From contig JAEELR010000225.1 in NCBI GenBank assembly GCA_016282835.1, positions 1-64,000 of the forward strand: a stretch of 64,000 nt of DNA, given 5' to 3'. This DNA is from Treponema sp. GTDB lineage: Bacteria; Spirochaetota; Spirochaetia; Treponematales; Treponemataceae. Position 1 is the first letter of the stretch; every line of letters starts with the position of its first letter. The notes under the pieces were generated by a model, which ran no database searches, was not told the origin of the DNA, and was given only the letters and a program-made list of their open reading frames with translations. The position numbers were made by a program, and so were the translations under genes. Shown piece by piece: positions 1 to 12,538 of the stretch.

Positions 1-2043
1 TATAGTCTGTAAAATAATCTTCCCATTCATCTTTTTGTTTTAAAGAAAGTTTTATCTTTTGTTTTGAAAGTTCTTTTACTAAGGTTTCAAAATCATAATT
101 AAAGAACTCTTCCAGAGTAGATGTTATTTTTTCTATGCCTAAACTTTCTTTTAATCTTCCTATGAACTTAGAAGAAAATTTTTGAAGTTCTTTATTTAGA
201 GATAACATTTTTTCGGTTATTTCGTCTAACTCTTTGTTGTTTTCAAAATCTGGTATTGGTATTTGTTCAAAGTATTGAGGTTTTACTTCTATATAACCGC
301 CATTTCTAACAACACAAATAGAAGTTAAAAATTTCCAAACGATTTTAGAATTAAGAATACTAACCAAAGATTTATTTTCAGTTGGAAGCATACAACAAGG
401 GGCTGAAACAATTGTTTTATTTTCATCATAAGAAAACTTATTACTGTTTTGTAAATTGCCCCAGATAATTTTATTTTTTTCAAAAGATGCTTGATAGGCA
501 CAATTTCTTAAATTATATGGGGTTTTGCCTTTATCATATCTTTTTTCAAGTTTTTCATAGAATTGGTCTAAGTGTTTTTTTATGGCTGGATAATCATTTA
601 TGTTTATGGCTTCGATATTGTCATAACCATTATGAACTAAAAGAATATATTTATTTATTGGTAGATTAGTCCATTTAGATAAATCTTTACCTTCAAAAAC
701 TTTCTTAATTAAATCAGCGGATTTAGAATCTTCTTCTATAAGTCTGTTTTTTGTTGTTTCGTCAATAAAGAATGCTTCATTTAATGCTGTTTTTACTCCA
801 TAGAAACATTTTCCGTATTTTTCAGATACGGTCTTAAATGAAGAAAGTTTTTTCATTACAGAGTTTAGTTTGCTATCGTTAAAAGACCAGCATTCATTAT
901 TTAATTCTTTTTGAGAAACAATAACAGAATTACAAACATCTATATTTACTTTTCCATTCATTGATGAAGGTATTTTTTTATAAATGAAATTATTATTTTC
1001 TGTTTTTGTCTTTTTCAGTAATAAAATTATTGGATATGTTGTAGCCCCAGAAAATACCTGAACATTTGTAAAATCTATGTATTGTTCTATTTTAGTTTGC
1101 TTTGATATAAAGTTTCTTAAAGTAATTCCCGCAGTTGTTTTATCAAATGTATTTGAAATAAAACCAAATAAGCCATTTTCTTTTAATAGTCTCATTCCAT
1201 TTTCATAGAAATATGAAAATAAATCTCCGTCTGGATTAAAAACTGTAAAAGTTTTCTTATAAAAACTAATGTCTTTTGTTGGTAATAGTTCGGCTCTAAC
1301 ATACGGCGGATTTCCTATAATTACATCAAAACCGCCTTTTTCAAAAACTTCTGGAAATTCTTTCTGCCAATTAAATGCTTTTTCGCCGGCAATTTCTGAA
1401 TCATCAATTAAACTATTTCCACATTTTATATTATTGTTTAATGTTGTTAGTTTTCGATTCTTTTGCGCGGTATGAAGCCATAAACTCAACTTTGCTATTT
1501 CGACCGATTCTTCGTTTATATCAACGCCAAATATATTTTTTTCCAAAATGTCATTTTCTACATCTTGGAAAATCATAGTATCTCCATAAATTTTGGCGCG
1601 GTAGTAATCAATTAAAGTATGTTCTATTTTTAATTGTTTAAGAGCAGCATTTAGGAAAGCACCAGAGCCACAGGCTGGGTCAAGTATTTTCAGACTTAAA
1701 AGCCATTCCTTATATTCTTCAAGTTTCTTGTTTAATTCGTCTTTGTCTTTTGATGTTTTCTTTGTTTTAGAAAAAGCACTGTCTTTTATTCCTAATTCTT
1801 CTTTTTTTTCATTACAAAGTTTTCCTATTGTGTTTTCTACAATGTATTTTGTTATGTAAGAAGGTGTATAAAAAACGCCGTCTTTTTTACGTTTTCCGAT
1901 GTCTGTTTTTTCGGTAGTCAAGCCCGATTTTTCGGCTTCTATTTGTTTCTGGACTTCTTCTATTTCTGTAAGAGAATGCTCAAAAATATGTCCCAATATA
2001 TCTACACTGATTTGACTTTCAAAATCATAATCTGATAATCGTT
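1..2043 (-). pseudogene. C-terminal part of type IIG restriction-modification enzyme / Eco57I-like N6-adenine methyltransferase; runs off left edge and is out of frame with 2025..3020
   Basis: Minus-strand reading gives an open frame with ...LSDYDFESQISVDILGHIFEHSL..., LDPACGSGAFLNAAL (SAM motif) and FDVIIGNPPYVRAE (NPPY motif). The frame is continuous to position 1 but has no start; it joins the 331-aa ORF by a 1-nt shift. Confidence 0.85.
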
Positions 2044-3020
2044 TTTAAATATAAGAAAAGAACGTCATCATCGATTTTTATATTATCAAGTATTTCATCT
2101 GGTTTGAACAAACCGCCGTTATAAGCAAATATATCTCGACTATGGTCATCTTCATTTTTAAAACCTGTATTTATTCGCTCAAAAAATGTTTTGAATAAAT
2201 TATAAAGAGGTTGTGGATACCCAAGCTTTTTTAGTGATCTCCAATCATTTATAATTCCCATTATAGAATTTTCTGGAAGAAGTCCGCGGTCTTCACAGAA
2301 TAAAATAAATAAAATCCTGTCTAAAAGTTTCTGCGTTTTCTTAAATAACAATAATTTGTCAAAATCTGGATTATTGGTGTATATATCTTCAAACAGATTT
2401 CTTTTGAAAACAGAATAATCACCATAGAAACTATCTGTAATTTCTTTTTCCTGTGAAACTGTTTCGTGTTTCAATTGGAGCGGTATGTCGTTTTTAATCT
2501 GATTTATCTCTAAGCAAAGATAAAGCAGATTAAAATCATTTCTTGAAAGATTGAATAAATTAAACTCTTCAAATTCAATTGCGTTTTCAACATAAAAACG
2601 CAATCTTTCAAAATTGCTTATAACTACATATTTACATTCTGGATTGTGTTCTTTGTAAAGAAAAGCCTGGCTTTCTATTTTGTTTAAGTCTGTTGTGTCT
2701 GTTCCTTTTAGTTCTATAACTACTTTTACTTTATTATCAAAAATGACCGCGCCGTCTGCTTTTCGGTTGTCATTTCCTTTTGAAATGTTTTTTTGTTCTG
2801 TAAGTAAATTATAGTTAGGCTCTGGGTTTATTGTATAACCTAAAACACTAACGAACAAATCACGCAAGAATCCTTCTTGGTATTGTTCTTCTTTTGAGTT
2901 TCTTATATTTTCCTGTTTTTCTGGATTTGCGAAAATGGAACGGAATAAATCATATTTTTCATCAATAATTGTTTTATTTAATTTTGCGCTATACTTTTCT
3001 ACAATTCTTTTCTGGAACAT
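2025..3020 (-). CDS. N-terminal part of type IIG restriction-modification enzyme (PD-(D/E)XK-like region KADGAVIF..VVIELKG), terminated by frameshift
   Basis: 331-aa ORF; D..ExK nuclease-like motif; ends ...LYLKTIIRL* just where the methyltransferase frame continues in another register. Confidence 0.75.
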   Translation of the reverse strand: MFQKRIVEKYSAKLNKTIIDEKYDLFRSIFANPEKQENIRNSKEEQYQEGFLRDLFVSVLGYTINPEPNYNLLTEQKNISKGNDNRKADGAVIFDNKVKVVIELKGTDTTDLNKIESQAFLYKEHNPECKYVVISNFERLRFYVENAIEFEEFNLFNLSRNDFNLLYLCLEINQIKNDIPLQLKHETVSQEKEITDSFYGDYSVFKRNLFEDIYTNNPDFDKLLLFKKTQKLLDRILFILFCEDRGLLPENSIMGIINDWRSLKKLGYPQPLYNLFKTFFERINTGFKNEDDHSRDIFAYNGGLFKPDEILDNIKIDDDVLFLYLKTIIRL

Positions 3021-3968
3021 AACAAAGCCTCTACTATTATTATATCCTGAGAAATTAAATTTTTAAATGCAATCAAATTTCATATTCTTCAAATTAATAA
3101 CCTTTCTAAAATACCAGGCGTATAAAACATTAGTGAAATAAACTTTTAAATTATTTTGTGCAAAATAAGAATATATAATCTATTGCACAAGATATAATAA
3201 AAAAAATTTAAGACAAATTTTCTATTCTTATTATATTAAAAATAATTAAAGTTATATTAGTTTGTAACAAATGCATATTTTTAGTTATTATTGTTTAAAA
3301 TTTAATTTCGAAATTTCAACAAAAACAACAATTTCTACACTTTATAAAATTTAAAATTCCAACACTTAATTTCCAATTTTTAATTAAACATTTTTAATTG
3401 ATTAATGACTTACAAAAATTTAGGATCCTCAAACTAAAGAATCTTAAAATTCTAATTAGATGGTTTCCTCTTTACTTGAGAGGTTTCAACCGAACTTAAG
3501 ATATTTGTTTAAGAAATTATTTTAACTGCTAATGTATATAGTTTTACTCCTCTCCAAAAATTGCCGGCCATCAAGCTTTTATTATAAAATTGACTTGCTC
3601 AGGTTTACCATCCGTCGCAGTTTTTCAAATAAAACCCCTTACAAGTGAGCATCGTTAGATTCGAACATATCTGTTTGTTATTTATACACTCTATAATATT
3701 ACAATTCATAACTCACTATTCTTAATTTTTAATTATTCATTGTTTATTTGTAAAACTCCCATATAGTCAGTAGTTTAAAATTTTACTGCTTAAATTCTGG
3801 CTGAACTTTAGAATTTTATACATTTTTATATTACCAAACTTTTGTTCTTTTCAGATATTTAGTGCAAATACCCCTTATTTATTACCGACCATTCTATCAA
3901 TTTCCTGCATTTTCAGCTTTATACACGCTTTAAACTACCAACTATTTGGTTACTTAACTAGTGTTCTG

Positions 3969-4123
3969 TTTTCCACAAGTTATCCACAGCGTATATTTTC
4001 CTGGAGTTTTATTGCAATTCACAAACCCTTATAAAATAAGGCTTCAAGGGCTGTTTTTTTCCTGCTGCTTAATTTTGCACATTTTTTAACAAGTTTTCCA
4101 CAATTTATATACACTTTTCCACA
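3969..4123. promoter_or_regulatory. DnaA-box-like cluster (TTTTCCACA, TTATCCACA, TTTTCCACA, TTTTCCACA)
   Basis: TTTTCCACA at 3969-3977, perfect TTATCCACA at 3980-3988, TTTTCCACA at 4094-4102 and 4115-4123. Confidence 0.6.
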
Positions 4124-4131
4124 TTTAATAT

Positions 4132-4147
4132 TGTTTCACGTGAAACT
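4132..4147. promoter_or_regulatory. parS-like site TGTTTCACGTGAAACT (1 mismatch)
   Basis: 15/16 match to the bacterial parS consensus TGTTTCACGTGAAACA. Confidence 0.85.
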
Positions 4148-4390
4148 TTTCAATTCTCTTGTTGAGAGCCTATTTATATACCAGGATTATTCACCTGCTC
4201 TTACAATAGACTCATTTTCCAAATTATTTTCCCGCCGGAAATTTTACCATTTCAAACAGAAGCTTACGAACAAAAACCTAAGCTGATCTCTTTTGTAATT
4301 CTGATTTCAATTAATCAAAAATAATATAAACATTCGCACTAAAGAAAAACAATATATTTCGCCTAAACAAAAAGCATTTACCCTTTAAAA

Positions 4391-4406
4391 TGTTTCATGT
4401 GAAACA
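4391..4406. promoter_or_regulatory. parS-like site TGTTTCATGTGAAACA (1 mismatch)
   Basis: 15/16 match to parS consensus. Confidence 0.8.
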
Positions 4407-4522
4407 ATTACTTTTTAATGCTGCCGGCATTTAATTTTTACCTGACAGTAATATGACCTCTTTCAAATCTGACAATTTATTCTACCTCGTTAAGATATAT
4501 CAAATATTTATCTCATTCAAAA

Positions 4523-4538
4523 TGTTTCACGTGAAACA
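4523..4538. promoter_or_regulatory. parS site TGTTTCACGTGAAACA
   Basis: Perfect 16-bp palindromic parS consensus. Confidence 0.92.
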
Positions 4539-5007
4539 CTTTTCCTTTCTTATAGAAATATTTTTTAATACAAGCATTTATTTAATAGCTGCCATTCTTT
4601 ACCTTTCTTATAAGTTTTTTTACTAAAATTAAATCACCAGCCGCAAGTATTGCTAAGTTCATTTATTTTATAAATCACCATTACATTGAATATTGTTATA
4701 AATAAATCTAATTCATCACTAAGAATCACCAGCCATAAAGAAGAAGCTCTAAATATATTTTTTTTCACAAAATACAGTTGCAGGATAACACACCGAATAT
4801 TCTTACCCAGATAAAAGAACATAAATACCTAAACTTTTAAAAATACTTCGTAATTAACATTTACACTCTAAAATTGGTGCATTTAGTATTCTCATTTATA
4901 TATTAGTTTGTCAGTTACATCAGCTCCCTATAAAGTTCACAATTGATTCAACAACAGACTCGATCCTGTTATTCTAAATTCTTTTAATTATCCAAAACTC
5001 ATCTATT

Positions 5008-5023
5008 TGTTTCACGTGAAACA
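5008..5023. promoter_or_regulatory. parS site TGTTTCACGTGAAACA
   Basis: Perfect 16-bp palindromic parS consensus. Confidence 0.92.
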
Positions 5024-5184
5024 TTGTTTAATTTATAAAAATTAACTCACTGATATTGTATATAACTCTGTTAATTCGCTTTATAAGTTTTTATTTATGC
5101 CTGCTTGTTATTTAAATAATAAAATAATTTCACCTAAAAGAAAGTATCGTTAGATGCGAACAAATCTGTTTATTATTGATATTT

Positions 5185-5200
5185 TGTTTCACGTGAAACA
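5185..5200. promoter_or_regulatory. parS site TGTTTCACGTGAAACA
   Basis: Perfect 16-bp palindromic parS consensus. Confidence 0.92.
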
Positions 5201-5401
5201 TTTCCTTTTATGTACCAACTAGATGATTCGGAACTTATAGTACAATTTATAATTGCGGCTGTAGTTAGATTTTAATATTGAAGTAAATATCTTCATTCAG
5301 AATTATTAAATACGTCTGGTCAAGGCACGCTTCGCTTAAAGCCTTGACTCAGCCGTTTTCCGAACCGCTAAATTATTATCGGTTCGAAATCAGTTCGCTT
5401 A

Positions 5402-6150
5402 GTGGTTTCGATAAACTCAACCACCGCGCAATATTCACTCAAACCATTGCGCAATATTTACTTAATCAACGCAGTATCTTCTTTGCTAATTTATATTGGA
5501 GAACGCCAGGAGGTTTCGATATGCTTTGGTACTCAACCACCTCAGTTATTGTATTCTTATTCAAATTGTAACTGTATTGATATTTTCGTCTCTTCGACTA
5601 CACTCAGGGACCTGTCAGGGACCAACCGAAGAATATAAATTTAACCATGCATGAGAAATTCTTGAATCAATCTTTTTACAAATCATTTACTGTAAAGGAG
5701 GTTTCGATGAACTCAACCACCACAAATTTCTGCTCAACCACCATAATATTCTGCTCAACCAACACAATTTTCTGCCAAAGGTGGTTTCGATACGCTTCGC
5801 TACTCAACCACCGTATAAAGCTCATTGCGATACAGGGTAGTTTCGATACGGCTTCGCTTACTCAACCACCACAATACTTTGCTCAATTACCACTATAAGA
5901 TTCTCTAATCAACCACAGAACAAATGTTTCACGTGAAACAATTTCTTTTCTAAAGACTATATAATATTGATTGCGTTTGAAGTTTTGCTCTTACGAACTG
6001 GAACCTTCGTGGATGCCCTTCGACAAGTTCAGGGACCGCGTATAGAAATCTCATGCACAACGGTAGTTTCGATAAACTCAACCACCGCAGGTTTCTTCTC
6101 AGCTACTGCAGGTTTCTTCTCAACTACCGCACATTTCTTCTCAGCCACCA
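5402..6150. repeat. Cluster of GGTTTCGATACGCTTCGCTACTCAACCACC-type dispersed repeats, CTTCGACAAGYTCAGGGACC-type repeats and 21-bp degenerate tandem units
   Basis: Copies/variants at ~5402-5427, 5509-5542, 5698-5721, 5780-5813, 5836-5870, 6062-6086; CCCTTCGACAAGTTCAGGGACC at ~6016-6037; 21-bp periodic tracts at ~5719-5777 and ~6084-6150. Confidence 0.85.
5925..5940. promoter_or_regulatory. parS site TGTTTCACGTGAAACA
   Basis: Perfect 16-bp palindromic parS consensus. Confidence 0.92.
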
Positions 6151-6394
6151 CCACATATAGTGTTTAAACTACTTAACATTCGGTTATATAACTACCGATA
6201 CAATCTTAAAACTAACTGATGTTATAAAATTTTGCATAAAATTATCTTAAATCACAACCGGTATAATAGCACTCATCCGGAATTTATAACAGCTTTATAT
6301 ACATACAAATTCTGAAATAAATTCAAAATGCCAAATCTTTGTAACACTAGAATTCCTGCTCATTAAATTAATTATCACTTGTCAGTTTAAAATG

Positions 6395-6419
6395 AAAAAA
6401 GCTCCCAATCGGAAGCTTA
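6395..6419 (-). terminator. Rho-independent terminator downstream of gyrA
   Basis: Minus strand AAGCTTCCGATTGGGAGCTTTTTT: stem plus T-run just after the gyrA stop. Confidence 0.7.
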
Positions 6420-6442
6420 ATTCAATTATTGTTAGTTAGTTC

Positions 6443-8926
6443 TTATTCAGACTTATCATCAGAATTTGCTATTCGGTCAATGCCAACAACATAATCCGGG
6501 CTGGTAATATTTACAAGTCTCACGCCACTGGATCCCCTACCCTGCTTACTGATTGTATTTGCTTCAACCCTGAGCGAAGTTCCCTGGCTTGTAATACACA
6601 TGATACTGTCATCATCTTTAACAGTAAGGGCACCAATAATTTCTCCCTTGCCTTCAATATTACCAAAAATTCTTTGTCCGCCTGTGCCTCTTCCATGAGC
6701 TGCAAACTCACTAAAGTCTACACGCTTACCAAATCCATTTTCTGTAATTACAAGAATTTCTGTACCCTCAATTACAGGTGTTGCTGCACAAAGTTCGTCG
6801 CCTTCTGAAAGTTTCATGCCGTTTACACCGCGGCTGCTTCTTCCCATTGAACGAACTTCTTCTTCTGAAATTCTTAATGCCTGTCCCCTTCTGCTGACCA
6901 GAAGAATTTCAAAGCTTCCGGTTGAACGAACTGTACTTACTAATTCGTCACCTTCATCAAGTCTGATTGCCTGCATTCCGCGGGACTTAGCATTTCTGAA
7001 TTCATTTGTAGGAGTTTTCTTTACAATTCCGTTTGCTGTAGCCATAAACAGATATTCACTGTCACTAAATTCCCTTATGCGCTCTGTAATTGTAATTTCT
7101 TCATTGGCAGAAAGTGCAAGTAAACTTTTGATATGTGATCCACGGCTTGTTTTTGATGCTTCAGGAATTTCATGAACTTTTACCCAGTAAGCTTTTCCAA
7201 GATTTGTAATGAACATTAAATGATCATGAGTAGAAGCAACAAACATTTGATTAATGTAATCTTCTTCAACAAGCTTAGCAGAGATAACACCCTTTCCTCC
7301 CCGGCCCTGGCTCTTATACTGAGAAACAGGAACACGCTTGATATATCCAAGTTTGGAAATAAGAACAACCATATCTTCTTCTTTAATCATGTCTTCAACA
7401 TTGATTGTCTCTACTTCACCCGCAACAATATCTGTCTTTCTGTCATCACCGAATTTTTCAACGATAGTATTTGTTTCTTCTTTTATGAGTGCAAGAATCT
7501 TTTCATGATGAGCAAGAAGATCTTCAAGATGAGCAATTTCAGCTCTAATCTGTTCCATTTCAAGCTTAAGTTCATCAATGCGTAAAGATGTTAGAACACC
7601 AAGACGAAGGTCAACGATTGCCTGGCTCTGCTCTTCATCAAAATTGAATCTTGTCTCAAGACGTTTCTTAGCTTCCGGTTCATCCTTACTTGAACGGATA
7701 ATCTGAATTACTTCATCAACACAATCAACAGCTGTTATTTTTGCTTCAAGAATATGCTCTTTCTTTTTTGCAACAGCAAGTTCAAATTTTGTACGGCGGG
7801 TAATTACCTGATCACGATGATCTACAAAATGCTTGATTATCTGTTTAAGATTAAGAACCTGTGGAGCAAGTCCGTTTCCGCTTGGAACAAGAGCAAGATT
7901 TATAATTCCATAAGAAGACTGAAGTGCTGTCTTTGCAAAAATCTGATTGATTACAACTTTAGCAATTGCAGTTCTCTTAATGTCAACTTCAATACGAACA
8001 TCATCACCATGACTTCCGTCATTAACGCGCTCGATTCCCTCAATGATTCCATCTCTTGCAAGTTCACCGATTTTAGAAACAAGATCAGTTGTTCGGGTTT
8101 GATAAGGAATTTCTGTAAATACAATTTTTTCTTTTCCCTTTGTATCTACTTCGATTGTAAAACGTGCGCGAAGAAGAATTTTTCCACGGCCGGTTTTATA
8201 AGCATCTGCAATACCTTTCTTTCCGAAAATTATTCCACCAGTCGGGAAATCCGGGCCTTTCATGTACTGCATTAAATCTTCAATTTTACATTCGGGATTA
8301 TCAATATATGCACAAATTGCAGCTCCAACTTCCTTAAGGTTATGAGGAGGCATATTTGTTGCCATACCTACAGCAATACCTGTTGAACCGTTACACAAAA
8401 GGAATGGAAATGCAGCAGGAAGAACTTTTGGTTCCTGTCTTGTATCATCAAAGTTCGGACTAAAATCTACAGTATCTTTTTTGATGTCATCTACCATTAC
8501 TTCAGCAATCTTTGACATCTTAGCTTCAGTATAACGGTAAGCAGCTGCAGGAGATCCGTCTATTCCTCCAAAGTTACCCTGCTTTGTTACTGGCATATAT
8601 CTTAAAGAAAAAGCCTGTCCAAGACGAACCATTGCATCATAAACAGAAGCATCTCCATGAGGATGATAACGACCAAGAACATCACCAACTACTGTTGCAC
8701 ACTTTTTTGTTTTTCCACCGGATACAAGACCTTCTTCAGCCATTGCATAAAGAATACGGCGATGAACAGGCTTAAGTCCGTCACGTACATCCGGCAAAGC
8801 ACGTTCTACGATTACCGACATAGAATAATCGATAAATGAACGCTGCATTTCATGTTCAATAGGAGCAGTTAAAACATATCCTCCTTCTGGAGTCTGTTTT
8901 TCTTCATACTTTATCTTTTCAATCAT
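6443..8926 (-). CDS. gyrA: DNA gyrase subunit A
   Basis: 827-aa ORF; GyrA N-terminus ([29 protein letters not shown]) and C-terminal beta-pinwheel repeats. Confidence 0.98.
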   Translation of the reverse strand: [827 protein letters not shown]

Positions 8927-8947
8927 TTTACAATCCTAAAATTCCAA

Positions 8948-10959
<2,012 letters not shown>

Positions 10960-11064
10960 TTAAGCTAAATTTTCCCCACAATTTTCCCACAATATAGAAT
11001 AATAAGGAAATAAAATTATATCTGTATTGATTAAAAAAGTAAAGACAAGTTAAAATTGCACAAT

Positions 11065-12537
11065 ATGAGTGAACAGAATTATAAAGTTTTTTGGGATGAA
11101 GCATTAAATCAAATACATGAAGAATATAAAAATAACGGAAAAGAAACCGAGTTTAATCTCTGGTTTAATATGACCTATGAAAATGATAATTCATCAGAAA
11201 TAATTGTTTCTGTACCTTCTGAATTTATGTGGAACAGAATGAATACAATGGGTTATATAAATCTTCTGCAGAATAAAATCGAGGAATTGTGCGGCCAGAA
11301 AATTACCCTCTCTTATATCTTAAATAAAGATACAAAGGATACAATAAAAGAGCTTTCACAGTCCTCTACAGAACAAAATACAAATGTTTCTGCTCAAAAT
11401 TCACTTTCTGCACTTTCAGCAGGTTCAACAGTTTCAATCGATAATTCATATAAAAATACAGAATCTTCTTTTCAGAAAAAAAACTCATTTTTAAATGAAG
11501 ATTTTACTTTTGAAAAATTCGTAAACGGAGAAAATACAGAATTTGCTTACAGTGCAGCTTTAGCAGCAGCTCAAAATCCTGGTAAAACATATTCTCCCCT
11601 TTTAATTTATGGTGGAGTTGGTTTAGGTAAAACACATTTGATGCAGGCAATTGGAAATTTCATTTATGATAATGCCGTAAAAAATAATAAACCTGTTCCA
11701 AAAATTGTTTATATAAGCGCTGAAAATTTTACAAATGAATTTACAAAATCATTAAGAGATAAAACAACTGAAAAATTTAAATCAAAGTATAGAAATTTAG
11801 ATGTTCTTTTACTTGATGACATTCACTTTTTAATTAATAAAGATTCAACCCAGGAAGAATTATTCTATACTTTTGAAGCTTTACTTAGTAAACATGCACA
11901 AATGGTTTTTACCTGCGACAGACCAATTTCTGAATTCAAAAACAATATAGAAGAGCGATTAAAATCAAGATTTAAAATGGGAACTTCAATTGATATTCGT
12001 TCACCAACTTATGAAACCCGCCTGGCTATTCTTTTGAAAAAACTGGAAATCTTGCAGAAAGACATTCCTTATGAAGTAGTTGATTTTATTGCTACAAATA
12101 TTCAGACAAATGTCAGGGAATTGCAGGGCTGTCTTATAAAAATGATAAACTATGCAAGTCTATTAAATAAACCATTAACTTTAGAAATTGCACAGAATGA
12201 ATTAAAGGATGAAATAAGCCGCGATGTATCTACTGGTACTATAACAATTGATGTAATTCAGAAAGTTGTTGCCAATTATTTTAAAATTTCAATAAGTGAA
12301 ATCAAAAGTGACAAGCGTAAGAAAAATATTGTTTTTCCAAGACATATTGCAATTTATATCGCCAGAGAATTAGGTGATTACGCATATACAACTTTAGGTG
12401 AAGAATTTGGAGGAAAAGATCATTCTACAATGATGAACAGTGTAGAAAAAATTAAAGAACAGCTAAAAACAGATTCTTCCCTAAAAGCAACTATAGACAG
12501 TTTGATAAAGGAAATTAAAGAATACAAAAGAAATTAA
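11065..12537 (+). CDS. dnaA: Chromosomal replication initiator protein DnaA (ORF track begins at an upstream TTG, 11056)
   Basis: Walker A GGVGLGKTHLMQAIG, LLLDDIHF, C-terminal domain IV HSTMMNSVEKIKE signature. Confidence 0.97.
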   Translation: MSEQNYKVFWDEALNQIHEEYKNNGKETEFNLWFNMTYENDNSSEIIVSVPSEFMWNRMNTMGYINLLQNKIEELCGQKITLSYILNKDTKDTIKELSQSSTEQNTNVSAQNSLSALSAGSTVSIDNSYKNTESSFQKKNSFLNEDFTFEKFVNGENTEFAYSAALAAAQNPGKTYSPLLIYGGVGLGKTHLMQAIGNFIYDNAVKNNKPVPKIVYISAENFTNEFTKSLRDKTTEKFKSKYRNLDVLLLDDIHFLINKDSTQEELFYTFEALLSKHAQMVFTCDRPISEFKNNIEERLKSRFKMGTSIDIRSPTYETRLAILLKKLEILQKDIPYEVVDFIATNIQTNVRELQGCLIKMINYASLLNKPLTLEIAQNELKDEISRDVSTGTITIDVIQKVVANYFKISISEIKSDKRKKNIVFPRHIAIYIARELGDYAYTTLGEEFGGKDHSTMMNSVEKIKEQLKTDSSLKATIDSLIKEIKEYKRN

Positions 12538-12538
12538 T

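Noticed and set aside
5344-6167. Small + strand ORFs (60-85 aa) with repeated STTxxFC / TAGFFSA peptides
   Set aside because: They translate palindromic and 21-bp repeats, overlap each other and lack clear ribosome-binding sites; treated as non-coding repeat DNA.
7220-8275. ORFs of 121 and 173 aa antisense to gyrA
   Set aside because: Fully inside gyrA on the opposite strand, low-complexity composition, no recognisable domain; typical shadow ORFs.
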